A DNA stretch of 64,000 nucleotides from Hydrogenovibrio sp. SC-1. Its GTDB lineage: Bacteria > Pseudomonadota > Gammaproteobacteria > Thiomicrospirales > Thiomicrospiraceae. Below are positions 1 to 9,113 of this stretch, one piece after another. Both the position numbers and the translations under genes were made by a program. The notes under the pieces are model-generated. The model was not told where the DNA came from. It searched no databases and saw nothing but the letters and a program-made list of their open reading frames with translations. Every line of letters starts with the position of its first letter. Position 1 is the stretch's first letter. Location: assembly GCF_002848135.1 (NCBI RefSeq), contig NZ_PKGB01000005.1, positions 62,001 through 126,000 on the forward strand. The letters run 5' to 3'.

Positions 1-659
1 ACGATCTGAATGTGGTCGCTCCTAGAACAATGGGGGTGGTTGATCCTGTTGAGCTTATTATTGAAAACTATCCTGAAGATCAGTTAGAAACCCTGTCAGC
101 GCCTTTACATCCCCAAAATGAGGCGATGGGACAAAGAACGATTCATTTTAGCCGTCGCCTTTATATTGACCAGGCCGATTTTGTGGAGGTTGCACCTAAT
201 AAAAAATGGAAGCGTTTAGCCCTCGATAAAGAAGTGCGTTTGAGAAATGCCTATGTCATTAAAGCGCACAAAATGGAAACGGATGATACTGGCAAAGTGA
301 CGAAAATTTATGCTACCTATGATCCAGAAACCTTGGGCAAAAACCCTGCAGATGGACGTAAGGTCAAAGGGGTGATTCATTTTGTCGAAGCAACCCAGGC
401 GTTATCCGCAGAATTTCGACTATATGATCGCTTGTTTAGTGTGCCAAACCCGGCAAAATCGGATGATTTTGAAGCGGTGATTAATCCCGAATCTTTGGTC
501 ATTAAGCAAGGATTTGTTGAAGCCAATATGGCTGATGCTCAGCCAGAAAAAGCTTATCAATTTGAACGTGAAGGGTATTTTTGCCGAGATAACCAAGCCA
601 AGCAAGCCTTAGTGTTTAATAAAACGGTTGGGCTTAGAGATACATGGAGTCAAGTTTAA
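1..659 (+). CDS. glnS: Glutaminyl-tRNA synthetase, C-terminal part (5' end outside window)
   Basis: The frame is open from the window edge to a TAA at 657-659, so this is the end of a longer gene. GlnRS charges tRNA-Gln with glutamine in the cytoplasm. The visible ~218 residues match the C-terminal anticodon-binding beta-barrels of the bacterial enzyme: [18 protein letters not shown], the [13 protein letters not shown] strand, [36 protein letters not shown] and the terminal GLRDTW. The catalytic Rossmann domain is not in the window. The GTG at 12 is an internal codon and not a start. The end of the gene runs into cysS with a TAATG junction, so the two synthetases are probably co-transcribed and translationally coupled. 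Confidence 0.95.
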   Translation, partial: DLNVVAPRTMGVVDPVELIIENYPEDQLETLSAPLHPQNEAMGQRTIHFSRRLYIDQADFVEVAPNKKWKRLALDKEVRLRNAYVIKAHKMETDDTGKVTKIYATYDPETLGKNPADGRKVKGVIHFVEATQALSAEFRLYDRLFSVPNPAKSDDFEAVINPESLVIKQGFVEANMADAQPEKAYQFEREGYFCRDNQAKQALVFNKTVGLRDTWSQV

Positions 660-2062
660 TGGAGAACTTATCTTCTGGTTCAGAACCGTTAAAATTTTAT
701 AATACGGAAACACGAAAAAAAGAAACTTTTAAGCCGATAAAGCCGAATCAGGTTGGACTTTATGTCTGTGGCGTGACGGTCTATGATTTTTGTCATGTAG
801 GACATGCCAGAGTGATGGTGGTGTTTGATACCCTCGTACGTCATTTGCGACAACAGGGGTATGAGGTGACTTATGTTAGAAATATCACCGATATTGATGA
901 CAAGATTATTAAGCGAGCCCTCGAAAATCAAGAATCCATTCAATCGTTAACACAGCGTTTTATTGAGGCAATGCACGAAGACGAAGCTGCATTAAATGTG
1001 TTGCGTCCGGATATTGAGCCAAAAGCAACGGATTATATGCCGAAAATTGAGCAAATGATTGCGAAGCTGGTGGATAAGGGATTTGCTTATGCCGCAGACA
1101 ATGGCGATGTCTATTTTCATGTTAAAGCCGATGAAGATTATGGCCGTTTATCGGGCAAAACGCTTGCCGATTTAGAATCCGGTGCGCGGGTTGAAATCAA
1201 TACCGCAAAAAAGGATCCATTAGATTTTGTATTGTGGAAGGCCTCTAAAGAAAATGAACCTGCCTGGCCTTCTCCGTGGGGAGACGGGCGTCCTGGATGG
1301 CATATTGAATGTTCTGCTATGTCAACAGACTGTTTAGGGAGCCATTTTGATATTCATGGCGGTGGTATGGATTTAAGTTTTCCACATCATGAAAATGAAA
1401 TTGCCCAATCAGAATGTGCCACTGGTGAAACCTATGTCAACTTATGGATGCACTGTGGGTTTGTGCGCATTGATGACGAAAAGATGTCGAAGTCCTTGGG
1501 TAACTTTTTTACCATTCGAGAAGTGCTAAAGCAGTATCATCCTGAAGTGATTCGTTATTTTTTATTGGCCAGTCATTATCGTAGCCCAGTTAATTATTCT
1601 GAAGAAAACTTAAATAATGCCAAAGCCAGTGTTGGACGTCTCTATTCTGCATTAGAAGCTATTCCGACGGATGACTTGGCCTCCGCATCAGTCGCTCAGT
1701 CAGAGCTAGAAGTAGAATTTATGGCTGCAATGAATGATGACTTAAATACCCCGCAAGCGTTGGCGGTGTTATTTGAATTGGCGAAGCAGATTAATATTCA
1801 AAAACAACCAGGCCTGGCTGTTTTACTGAAGAAATTGGCCAATCAATTGGGGTTGTTGCAACAGACGCCAGAGCAGTTTTTTAAATCACAACCTTCTGTA
1901 TCAAGCCTTGATGATCAAGCGATAGAGTCATTAATCGCTGAGCGGGCTGCTGCACGTCAAGCTAAAGATTTTGCTCGGTCAGATGCGATTCGAGATGAAT
2001 TATTGGCGCAAGGCATTGAGCTGTTGGATAGCGCCACCGGCACCACTTGGCGGAAAATATAA
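659..2062 (+). CDS. cysS: Cysteinyl-tRNA synthetase
   Basis: Class I aminoacyl-tRNA synthetase that charges tRNA-Cys. The HIGH-type motif HVGH is at about residues 46-49 and KMSKS at about 275-279. Likely zinc ligands are visible: Cys37 in YVCGVTVYD, the Cys in WHIECSAMS, and the His/Glu pair in HHENEIAQSE. Length (467 aa) is normal for the family. I chose ATG 659 over the in-frame ATG 644 because GGAG at 646-649 lies nine bases upstream of 659 and the start overlaps the glnS stop. Codons near residue 385 contain a copy of the dispersed CCAGGCCTGG palindrome, read as QPGLAV, in the linker/C-terminal region beyond the catalytic core. Confidence 0.96.
   Translation: MENLSSGSEPLKFYNTETRKKETFKPIKPNQVGLYVCGVTVYDFCHVGHARVMVVFDTLVRHLRQQGYEVTYVRNITDIDDKIIKRALENQESIQSLTQRFIEAMHEDEAALNVLRPDIEPKATDYMPKIEQMIAKLVDKGFAYAADNGDVYFHVKADEDYGRLSGKTLADLESGARVEINTAKKDPLDFVLWKASKENEPAWPSPWGDGRPGWHIECSAMSTDCLGSHFDIHGGGMDLSFPHHENEIAQSECATGETYVNLWMHCGFVRIDDEKMSKSLGNFFTIREVLKQYHPEVIRYFLLASHYRSPVNYSEENLNNAKASVGRLYSALEAIPTDDLASASVAQSELEVEFMAAMNDDLNTPQALAVLFELAKQINIQKQPGLAVLLKKLANQLGLLQQTPEQFFKSQPSVSSLDDQAIESLIAERAAARQAKDFARSDAIRDELLAQGIELLDSATGTTWRKI
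1801..1824. repeat. Dispersed palindrome, copy 1 (inside cysS)
   Basis: Exact core CCAGGCCTGG at 1808-1817 with arms AAAACAA and CTGTTTT. The 24-bp inverted repeat has a single mismatch. It lies in the 3' quarter of cysS and keeps the reading frame. Confidence 0.85.
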
Positions 2063-2104
2063 GGATAGCTTATGAAGTTTTTATGGAATTTTTAATATTA
2101 GGAT

Positions 2105-2133
2105 TTGACAATATAAATTTTTTCTATTAAACT
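2105..2133 (+). promoter_or_regulatory. Candidate sigma-70 promoter after cysS
   Basis: TTGACA at 2105-2110 is a perfect -35. A 17-bp spacer leads to TAAACT at 2128-2133 (4/6 to the -10 consensus). No coding gene begins within 100 bp downstream on this strand, but a strong terminator does follow, so the promoter may drive a short non-coding transcript. Confidence 0.5.
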
Positions 2134-2139
2134 GTGCTC

Positions 2140-2233
2140 AATTCATGGTTTTTTCATGAGTATCCTCCTCTGATTATTTCTCGAAAGGGAATTAATGCAT
2201 TTCAAGCCTCAGGTGTCCCTGGGGCTTTTTTTT
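2140..2233 (+). ncRNA. Candidate small RNA between cysS and slt
   Basis: A predicted promoter (2105-2133) and an intrinsic terminator (2204-2233) bracket about 94 nt with no ORF. The segment starts with a short hairpin (TCATG, T-rich loop, CATGA), followed by an unpaired-looking CCUCCUCU tract near 2164-2171 that could pair with Shine-Dalgarno sequences, then an A/U-rich stretch and the terminator stem with eight U. This layout is typical of Hfq-type small RNAs. I recognise no named family. The alternative is simply the cysS terminator with a chance promoter. Confidence 0.35.
2204..2233 (+). terminator. Intrinsic terminator downstream of cysS
   Basis: A ten-pair stem, AAGCCTCAGG against CCTGGGGCTT (one G-U pair), closes a TGTC loop and runs into eight T. 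It ends glnS-cysS transcription and/or the candidate small RNA before the convergent slt gene. Confidence 0.85.
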
Positions 2234-2318
2234 ATCTCAATTTTCTAATAGATGTGCTCGTTATGGAGAAAAGGCGATGCTTTTTAGGCTAGCTGCTGTC
2301 TGTCGAAAAGGGGGGAGG

Positions 2319-4280
2319 CTATTGGCCACCGATAGGGTGCATAAAGTTTTCTAAACGATCATACTTTTTATTGAGGATTGATTTAAAGATGGTGGTGTAT
2401 TCTAGAACCGCTTTGACATAGCCGCGGGTTTCAGAAAAAGGGATGGTATCAATCCATTGGTCTGCCGCCATAGTTTGGTGTTTTGGGATCCATTGATCAA
2501 CTCGTTTGGGTCCCGCATTGTAAGCAGCGGTAGCGAGAATACGACTACCATTATATTTTTGGTGTAAATAACTGAGATACGCACTGCCCAGTTGAATGTT
2601 ATCTTGTGCGTGCGTAAGTCGATTATAACGCCATTTCGGTAGCCCTATCTTTTTGCCTATATAACGCGCCGTATTGGGCATCAGTTGCATCAGCCCAATC
2701 GCACCTGCAGATGAACTGATATTATTGGCAAAAGCGCTTTCTCGACGCATGACACCATAAACCCAAGCGGGATCAATGGTGTTTTTGTTAGCCGCCTGCA
2801 TGACGGGCTCTTTATAGGGGGTTGGGAAGCGCAATGATAAGTCATCCCATTTTTTGACTTTAGAGATGGTTTGAATGGCAAGATGGTGTTGATTCCAATC
2901 CGACATTAGATTGGCAATGGCTTCAAAGTCGTTCGCATCTGTATGCTCTAACAAATGATACCATTCCCTTTTTAAACTGATTTTCCAGTCGATGGCGATC
3001 AATTCTTCAATAATGCGAAGCTGTGGGTATTTTTTCTGTAAGCTGGCTTTACTTTGAGATTGACTGGTTGCTGGGTTGAACCGATAAGGTTGGTTTAACC
3101 AATCGGCAGCCAAAAAACCATAAAAATTGCGTTGTTGAGCAAGACGTTGATAGATGCTTTTTGCTTCATTTGCTCGGTTGAGTTTTGACAGGGAGCGGGC
3201 GAGCCAGTATTGCCAGCGATTCTTGTTCTGATAGTCACTGGGCATTCGGTCATATAAGTCCATATATCGCAGCCAATCGCTATTGCGAATAGTGAGTTGT
3301 AACTCCCATTCTAGGGTTTTATTGTCTTTGCTCGCTTGGTCAATTTGAGCCAAAGTTTCACTGGCAGAAGGGTCATAACGATATGCCATTCGCAGGCCAA
3401 TGGTCTTGGTAATCGCACTGACTTCTTCAATGTTTAAACCGTATTGGGTCGCGCGTTTTTCGAGTAAAGACAATGCCTTATGAGGCTTGCTATAGGCATA
3501 CCGTAAGATGCCTTGTTTGAAAATTTGCTGTCGAATAACGGGCGAAATCCCTGCGGGCATTGCTCGAGTGACTAACTCAGGGGTTCGGTAGACTTTTAGC
3601 CAGTAGGCTAACGCTTTCTGTTCAATCTTTGAAAGATCTCGGCCAACTTTTTTGGCAATATGAATCTTGCCTTTTTGCATGGACAGCTGAATTTTCTGCC
3701 AAACCATAGAGCCAGTGAGAGCCTTTTTTTGACGTAAATACCGATCAAGCGGCTTGCAGGCAGACGGTATGACCAATGACTCCACCCATAGCTGCTTAGC
3801 TTGGGTCAGAACTGAATCAGGTGACTGTTGGGCAATGGTTGCGCGAAGCGCATAGCAACTTAGACTGGTTGAGTTAATTTGTGACCCTGGGTAATGTTTA
3901 AGAAACAGGGACCATTGTTGTGTTTTGCCTAGATGATAAAGCCATTTTCGTTTTAAAAAGAAGGGCAAAGGGCTTTGTTGGGTGTTAGCCAGATAGGTTT
4001 CAATTAGTGGCGCAGGCGTTTCCTCTAAATGGTACATATAGTCTAAATAGGGAAGATAGTGATATAGACTGTAATTGACTAATTGCTGTTTATATTTGGC
4101 TATCAGTGGTCGATCATTGGCTTTAATTGCTTCATAAGCTTTTAAAAAAGTTTGTTGCTTGGCCGTGAGTTGGCTGCGATCCACTGCAGCCAAACTATAA
4201 AGGGGTATTGACAGCAGTAGAAGCGTGAGTATTAAAGACTGAAGCTGGGTGCCAAACAAAGATTGAGCGGGGTGTTGCAT
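2319..4280 (-). CDS. slt: Soluble lytic murein transglycosylase (Slt70-like)
   Basis: Periplasmic muramidase-like enzyme that cleaves the MurNAc-GlcNAc bond of peptidoglycan to give 1,6-anhydro products. An N-terminal signal peptide (hydrophobic run about residues 14-32) precedes a long all-helical superhelix (about 33-480), as in the doughnut-shaped Slt70. The catalytic SLT domain occupies about 495-640: catalytic Glu514 in MRRESAF, GLMQLMP (529-535), AYNAG (586-590) and the SETRGYV motif near 616. Length (653 aa) fits the family. It lies only 3 bp from mltD on the same strand, behind gloB, so two lytic transglycosylases with different locations (soluble and lipid-anchored) are probably made from one transcript. 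Confidence 0.94.
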   Translation of the reverse strand: MQHPAQSLFGTQLQSLILTLLLLSIPLYSLAAVDRSQLTAKQQTFLKAYEAIKANDRPLIAKYKQQLVNYSLYHYLPYLDYMYHLEETPAPLIETYLANTQQSPLPFFLKRKWLYHLGKTQQWSLFLKHYPGSQINSTSLSCYALRATIAQQSPDSVLTQAKQLWVESLVIPSACKPLDRYLRQKKALTGSMVWQKIQLSMQKGKIHIAKKVGRDLSKIEQKALAYWLKVYRTPELVTRAMPAGISPVIRQQIFKQGILRYAYSKPHKALSLLEKRATQYGLNIEEVSAITKTIGLRMAYRYDPSASETLAQIDQASKDNKTLEWELQLTIRNSDWLRYMDLYDRMPSDYQNKNRWQYWLARSLSKLNRANEAKSIYQRLAQQRNFYGFLAADWLNQPYRFNPATSQSQSKASLQKKYPQLRIIEELIAIDWKISLKREWYHLLEHTDANDFEAIANLMSDWNQHHLAIQTISKVKKWDDLSLRFPTPYKEPVMQAANKNTIDPAWVYGVMRRESAFANNISSSAGAIGLMQLMPNTARYIGKKIGLPKWRYNRLTHAQDNIQLGSAYLSYLHQKYNGSRILATAAYNAGPKRVDQWIPKHQTMAADQWIDTIPFSETRGYVKAVLEYTTIFKSILNKKYDRLENFMHPIGGQ

Positions 4281-4283
4281 ACG

Positions 4284-5990
4284 TTAGCTTTTGACCCAAA
4301 CAGTAATTTTAGTTCCAGGTTGAAGAATATCTGAACGCTTTATACCATTCCAATTGCAGAGTTCTTGGGTTGTGACGCGATATTTTTGAGCAACAATCCA
4401 CAGGCTCTCACCATTTTTTAGGGTATGAGATAACTCCTTGCCATAACGGTCTGATCGAATGACTAATTTTTGCCCCTTGCGAATGGGCTTACGAATGCTA
4501 ATGCGATTCCATTCACAAAGCTTTCTCGGGGTGGTGTTATAGTAGCGCGCAATGGTCCAAAGGCTTTCACCTGACTGTACCTTATGAATGTGTTGTTGCC
4601 CTTGATATCGCCGAGATTTTTTTAAAGGTTGCTCGGCAATTGTATGGCTTTTAGGGAGAGGGATGAGTAATGTTTTCCCAGCTCGTAAGAAGCTGGTTCT
4701 CATGCCATTGAGCCTTTTGATTTCCTTACTTGAGGTATGGTAGCGATAGGCGATAACACTTAGGCTTTCGCCTGACTTGATTTTATGTTGTACCCAGTTG
4801 ACGGCGAAGTTCTGAGGGGCTTTTTGGTAGGCTTTTTTAAAAGTCGCCATTTTATCAATAGGCAATAATAGCGCATAGTTTTTAGACGGCGTCGGAGGGG
4901 TTGCCAGTCTTAGATAGCCAGGGTTTAACGTTTTTAAGGTGTCGACTTGTGTATCCAATTCTTGAGCGACTTTGGTTAAGCTGATTTGATTGGATAAAGG
5001 CACTTTGGCAAAATAGGGCTTATTGGGTATCGGCTCTAAATCAATACCGACTTGACGTCGGTGTCGAATTAGATACGAGATGGCGAGTAGTTGTGGCACA
5101 TAGTGTTGCGTTTCCTTGGGTAAATAGTCCCGAATATTCCAAAAACTGGCCAAACCATTAGGGTGTTTTTTCAAATAACGTTTTTTGGCCTTCAGAATAT
5201 TGCCATAGCCACTGTTGTATGCGGCTAAAGCCAATAGCCAATCATAATCATTTTGCTTATAAAGTGCTTGTAAATAATCGAGAGCAGCCAAGGTGCTTTT
5301 TTCAACATCTTGACGGCCGTCATACCACCAGTTCTTGTGCAATCCATACATATAGCCAGTTGCGGGCATGAACTGCCAAAGGCCGGCCGCATCGACATAG
5401 GAACGGGCATAAGGGTAATAGCCACTTTCAACGATTGGTAAAAGAGCGATTTCGTAAGGCATTTGGCGGCGTTTCACTTCACTTAAAATAAAGTGTAAAT
5501 AGGGTTTAGCCCGTAATGAAACTCGCTTAAAGTAACTAGGTCTTTTTTGGTAGTAATTAAGGTAGTCTTCAAAATGGGTGATGTGTGCCGGTTCAATAAA
5601 AAAATGGTCCGTCAATTCGTTCCAAAGGTTTTGGTAAGGCTTAGTGCCGGGTGCGAACACATTTTCAGTATCATCACTTGGCTTTTCAATGGCAGTTGAT
5701 GTGAATTGGTTTTTTACTTGAATAACCGCCAGTTTAAATGGGTCGATAAAAGCTTCATCGTGTGGAATATGTGGTTCATTGACGGGGAGCGCAGGCAAAG
5801 GGGGACGGGTTTCTAATGTAGTACTTTCATCTTCTATAGTGGCTGCTGCAGGTTGGCTGGCGATGATTTTAGGTTGGCTTAACGACGTCAGACTGGGTAA
5901 TTCTGGTAATTGAGCGCAACCCGTTAAGCTGAGTAATAAGGCTAGGCTGATTAATGAGAGGGGAGAACGATAAGTTTTAATCATTGTCAT
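4284..5990 (-). CDS. mltD: Membrane-bound lytic murein transglycosylase D with three LysM domains
   Basis: Lipoprotein lytic transglycosylase. The signal peptide ends in the lipobox SLTGC with lipid-modified Cys25. A proline/threonine-rich linker follows, then the SLT domain at about 115-290 with catalytic Glu188 in PIVESGYYP, GLWQFMPAT (about 203-211) and AAYNSGYGN. Three C-terminal LysM peptidoglycan-binding repeats lie at about 401-444, 468-511 and 521-566, each with a GESL-type opening. The start overlaps the last 14 bases of gloB; an ATG two codons later (5984) is an equally possible start. Next to slt it forms a cell-wall turnover pair. Confidence 0.94.
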   Translation of the reverse strand: MTMIKTYRSPLSLISLALLLSLTGCAQLPELPSLTSLSQPKIIASQPAAATIEDESTTLETRPPLPALPVNEPHIPHDEAFIDPFKLAVIQVKNQFTSTAIEKPSDDTENVFAPGTKPYQNLWNELTDHFFIEPAHITHFEDYLNYYQKRPSYFKRVSLRAKPYLHFILSEVKRRQMPYEIALLPIVESGYYPYARSYVDAAGLWQFMPATGYMYGLHKNWWYDGRQDVEKSTLAALDYLQALYKQNDYDWLLALAAYNSGYGNILKAKKRYLKKHPNGLASFWNIRDYLPKETQHYVPQLLAISYLIRHRRQVGIDLEPIPNKPYFAKVPLSNQISLTKVAQELDTQVDTLKTLNPGYLRLATPPTPSKNYALLLPIDKMATFKKAYQKAPQNFAVNWVQHKIKSGESLSVIAYRYHTSSKEIKRLNGMRTSFLRAGKTLLIPLPKSHTIAEQPLKKSRRYQGQQHIHKVQSGESLWTIARYYNTTPRKLCEWNRISIRKPIRKGQKLVIRSDRYGKELSHTLKNGESLWIVAQKYRVTTQELCNWNGIKRSDILQPGTKITVWVKS

Positions 5991-6777
5991 TTAATTCCAG
6001 AATGCCAGAGGCATCGCATGCATCTTTCCAGGCCCTTAAGGTTGCAAATAAACTGGCTGGTGAGTCGGCGTTCGCACCACGGTCAACTAGGGTGTTTTTT
6101 AAAGGGGGTTGGTCAAATCTCAAAAAAGGGTTGGTCTGTTTTTCAATACCTAAGGACGCAGGGACGCAAGGTTGTTGCATTAGGGTTCTTTGGGTTACGC
6201 TATTCAGGCGCATTTGGGTTGTGAGGTTATCCGGTTCAGCGATAGTCGCAAACTTTAAGTTGGCATAGGTGTACTCATGGCCACAGTAAACACCACAAGT
6301 GTCTGGTAACGTACGAAGAGTTAGGAGTGATTGAGCCATCAGCTCAGGCGGATAGTCCCATATTTTGCCACATCCTCCTGTGAACAACACATCCCCGCAA
6401 AAAAGTGCTTGAGGATTGAAATAAGATAAATGCTCTGGGCAGTGTCCGGGGGTCGAGAGGACGTTAAAAATCTCTCCTGATAGTGTCACAGTATCGCCAT
6501 GTTTGAGTGGGTGACTGATCCCTTTAAAAGGCCCCTCTTTATTGCCGTAAACAGGCACTTCACCAAAGAGATCGAGTAATCCTTGAACGCCATCAACATG
6601 ATCATAATGATGGTGGGTAATTAAAATGCCAGCTAACTGGCATTGCTGGGTTTGTAAGTATTGAATAACGGCGTTGGCTTCTCCTGGGTCAACCACCCAA
6701 GCTTCTGTTGCGTCGTTGGCGTTATGGATAACCCAAGTATAATTGTCCGATAAAGTCGGTATCCCAACGATTTTCAT
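5977..6777 (-). CDS. gloB: Hydroxyacylglutathione hydrolase (glyoxalase II)
   Basis: Cytoplasmic metallo-beta-lactamase-fold enzyme that hydrolyses S-D-lactoylglutathione to D-lactate and glutathione, the second step of methylglyoxal detoxification. The binuclear metal motif THHHYDH is at residues 54-60, followed by GHCPEHLSYF and the CGDVLFTGGCGK and CGHEYT metal ligands. Length (266 aa) is typical. It is divergent from yafS-rnhA with 57 bp between the starts; I recall the same gloB/yafS/rnhA neighbourhood in E. coli. The glutathione synthesis genes gshA and gshB are also in this window, consistent with a glutathione-using cell. Confidence 0.95.
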   Translation of the reverse strand: MKIVGIPTLSDNYTWVIHNANDATEAWVVDPGEANAVIQYLQTQQCQLAGILITHHHYDHVDGVQGLLDLFGEVPVYGNKEGPFKGISHPLKHGDTVTLSGEIFNVLSTPGHCPEHLSYFNPQALFCGDVLFTGGCGKIWDYPPELMAQSLLTLRTLPDTCGVYCGHEYTYANLKFATIAEPDNLTTQMRLNSVTQRTLMQQPCVPASLGIEKQTNPFLRFDQPPLKNTLVDRGANADSPASLFATLRAWKDACDASGILELNDND

Positions 6778-6834
6778 GTCTGCCCTGTTAATTGCTATAA
6801 TGCCAGTATTCTAACAAATCTGACCTAATAGAGC

Positions 6835-7611
6835 ATGACGAATCAGCAATTTCAAAGCTTTTTAACAGAGTTCTTTCGTTCTCCACAAGGGCATGCTTTG
6901 TTAAAAGGGGAACAAACGATTATTGACCGAACGCTCAGTCAAGTTTTTGGGCTCTATTTAATTCAATTAGGGCAAATCTGCGAAACGGATTTGCTAGTGA
7001 ATTCACGTGTCAGTCACAAAATCTTAGTCGATGATCATCTGCCCGTTTCTCCACCAGCCTGTTTTATACAAGCTGATATTGATTATTTGCCGATTCAGCC
7101 GGATTCGGTGGATGTGTTTTTACTACCCCATACCCTTGAATCGGTGGTGGATCCATACCATCTGTTGCGCCAAGTCGACCAAATGTTAATTGCAGAAGGT
7201 CACTTGTTAATTACCGGCTTTAACCCTTTAGGGTGTCGGACCATAATCAATCGGATTCAGAATACAGGAGGGGGCTTCAAACAGGCACATTTTATTCGAG
7301 TTCATCGTCTCGTTGATTGGCTGAGTTTGCTGGGTTATGACATTCAATTGATCAACTACAGTGCCAGTAATTGTTTCAGCCCAAAACCTAATGGTCGTTG
7401 GTGGCATTCATTTGAACGTGGCTTAGGACGCGCAGGCTTACATTTTGGAAATGTTTATGCTATTTTGGCAAAAAAACGGATTTTTTCACCAACGCCAGTG
7501 GGTCTAAACTGGCGACTAAAAAATTGGTTAACTGTCACCAAAGGGCAAAGACCCATGGCGACTAACCGAAGTCATAGACAGGCATCAGAAACAATAAGGA
7601 AAAGAAAGTAG
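6835..7611 (+). CDS. yafS: YafS-like class I SAM-dependent methyltransferase
   Basis: The protein (258 aa) resembles E. coli YafS along its length: LIQLGQ near residue 43, [24 protein letters not shown] (a methyltransferase acidic loop, here split as [10 protein letters not shown]), [17 protein letters not shown] and ITGFNPLG. The glycine-rich SAM motif I is degenerate, as I recall it is in this family, so activity is uncertain. The substrate is unknown. It lies between divergent gloB and downstream rnhA, which starts one base after its stop. Its C-terminal tail is basic. Confidence 0.8.
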   Translation: MTNQQFQSFLTEFFRSPQGHALLKGEQTIIDRTLSQVFGLYLIQLGQICETDLLVNSRVSHKILVDDHLPVSPPACFIQADIDYLPIQPDSVDVFLLPHTLESVVDPYHLLRQVDQMLIAEGHLLITGFNPLGCRTIINRIQNTGGGFKQAHFIRVHRLVDWLSLLGYDIQLINYSASNCFSPKPNGRWWHSFERGLGRAGLHFGNVYAILAKKRIFSPTPVGLNWRLKNWLTVTKGQRPMATNRSHRQASETIRKRK

Positions 7612-7612
7612 T

Positions 7613-8053
7613 ATGCAAGTTGTTGAAATATTTACGGATGGCGGTTGTCGAGGGAATCCCGGTATTGGTGGCTGGGGGGCGTTATTGCGTTTTGGTGAGG
7701 TAGAAAAAGAATTAAGTGGTTCCGCAATGGATACCACGAATAATCGTATGGAACTGACAGCTGCGATTGAAGCACTCAAGGCGTTAACTCGTCCATGTAA
7801 AGTGGTGCTGACCACCGATTCACAATATGTTAAAAATGGCATTAACCAATGGATGCCGAATTGGAAGCGCAATAATTGGAAAACGGCCGCAAAGAAACCC
7901 GTTAAAAATCAAGACTTGTGGCAAGCGCTTGATGCGGCGTTATCAACCCATGAAGTTGATTGGCAGTGGGTTAAAGGACATTCAGGGCATGCAGAAAATG
8001 AGCGAGTAGATGCATTGGCAAATGCAGCAATGGATGCATTGAAAACCCGCTAA
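7613..8053 (+). CDS. rnhA: Ribonuclease HI
   Basis: Degrades the RNA strand of RNA-DNA hybrids (R-loops, Okazaki primers). Catalytic carboxylates are all visible: Asp9 in [11 protein letters not shown], Glu47 in NRMELTA, Asp69 in TTDSQYV, and the C-terminal Asp in [18 protein letters not shown] supplies the mobile histidine loop. Length (146 aa) is normal. It follows yafS by one base, so the two form an operon. The stop codon lies inside a long hairpin (8046-8080) that contains a dispersed palindrome copy. Confidence 0.97.
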   Translation: MQVVEIFTDGGCRGNPGIGGWGALLRFGEVEKELSGSAMDTTNNRMELTAAIEALKALTRPCKVVLTTDSQYVKNGINQWMPNWKRNNWKTAAKKPVKNQDLWQALDAALSTHEVDWQWVKGHSGHAENERVDALANAAMDALKTR

Positions 8054-8080
8054 ACGACCAGGCCTGGCCATTTTAGCGGG
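8046..8080. terminator. Hairpin built around dispersed palindrome copy 2, rnhA/flagellin junction
   Basis: CCCGCTAAA on the left pairs with TTTAGCGGG on the right, and the exact core CCAGGCCTGG (8058-8067) forms the centre, giving about 17 pairs with one bulge. The left arm covers the rnhA stop codon and the right arm ends 8 bp from the flagellin stop codon, so it probably separates two convergent transcripts. No T-run follows on either strand. Confidence 0.65.
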
Positions 8081-8087
8081 AGGAGAA

Positions 8088-8879
8088 CTAGCTTAGGAGC
8101 GAGAGAACGTTACTGTAGTTTTGGTTGTTTTGAGCCTGCATTGCCAAAGACGCTTGGTTCAAAATTTGAAGTCTTGATTGATCCAATACCGCACTGGCAT
8201 AATTTGTATCATTAATTTGGCTACGCGTTGCCTGGGCATTAACATTTTGATTGGCAAGATTGGAAGCAGAGGCAGTTAAGCCATTCTGTTCAGCACCAAA
8301 TTGAGCGCGATTTTCAGAAATGACGCCCAAGGCATTGGTGAGTTGAGATTGCGCTGCTAGGGCATTATTTGGATCACTAATATCTAACCCGTTTAACCCA
8401 AGCGAATTGGTGGTTAAGTCTGGTAAGGTTAAACTTGCTGAATTATCACTGCCAAGCGCGATATCCACAGATGCAGTGTCCGAATTTAACAGTTTCATAC
8501 CATTAAAAGAGGTGGACTCAGCAAAGTCGTTAATGCTTTTTAACCCTTGTTGAAATTCAGCATTGAGCGCTGCTCTTTGAGCGCTGTTATAAGTCCCGTT
8601 TAATGACTGTATGCTCAGTTCATTTAAGCGTTGAAGTTGGTCTGTTATCTGACCCGCAGCGCTATCCGCAGTTTGTAGCAAATTGCCACCAGTCGTGGCA
8701 TTTTGAATGCCAATGTCTTGCGTATTGATTTTAGTGCTTAGGGAAGCGACGATTGCACTACCAGCTGCATTATCAGCCGCACTATTAATTTGTGAACCGG
8801 ACGTTAAGCTTTGGTTGGTCTTATTTAAGCCGTTCATTATTGAGCTGTTGTCAACGACATTTAAAGATTCGATAGCCAT
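8088..8879 (-). CDS. Compact flagellin-like protein
   Basis: The protein (263 aa) has the N-terminal D0/D1 helices of flagellin (INSAADNAAGSAI at about 31-43, LQRLNELSIQSLNGT and FNGMKLLN) and the C-terminal D1/D0 helices (ISENRAQFGAEQNGL and the end motif NVLSLLS). Almost nothing lies between them, so the surface D2/D3 domains are absent. The usual basic residue before INSA is Gln here. I chose the MAIESL start at 8879 because AGGAG lies just upstream on this strand; a longer reading to 8921 has no support. No other flagellar gene is in the window, and I found no convincing sigma-28 box upstream. It may be a minor filament protein or a secreted flagellin homologue. Confidence 0.82.
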   Translation of the reverse strand: MAIESLNVVDNSSIMNGLNKTNQSLTSGSQINSAADNAAGSAIVASLSTKINTQDIGIQNATTGGNLLQTADSAAGQITDQLQRLNELSIQSLNGTYNSAQRAALNAEFQQGLKSINDFAESTSFNGMKLLNSDTASVDIALGSDNSASLTLPDLTTNSLGLNGLDISDPNNALAAQSQLTNALGVISENRAQFGAEQNGLTASASNLANQNVNAQATRSQINDTNYASAVLDQSRLQILNQASLAMQAQNNQNYSNVLSLLS

Positions 8880-9113
8880 GTTATGACTCCTTTTCTGGGC
8901 TTTGGGGGAGTGATAAGTCACAAGTTGATCATTTGTGCTTTCATCTTTTATAAATTTTATTTTACGCCTTTCAATTGAAATTAAAAGAAAAATTTAACAT
9001 GGCCTGGGTTTTATTTTGCTATTTCTGGATGGGATTGCCTTCTTTAATGCGCAAAATCGATTAAAATGCGAAATCATTAAAATTACAAAAAGTACCGTTT
9101 TGAAAGGAGCCGC

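Noticed and set aside
9001-9015. GGCCTGGG followed by T-rich sequence near 9003, and a similar one near 14508
   Set aside because: Only half of the palindrome is present. These were not counted as copies.
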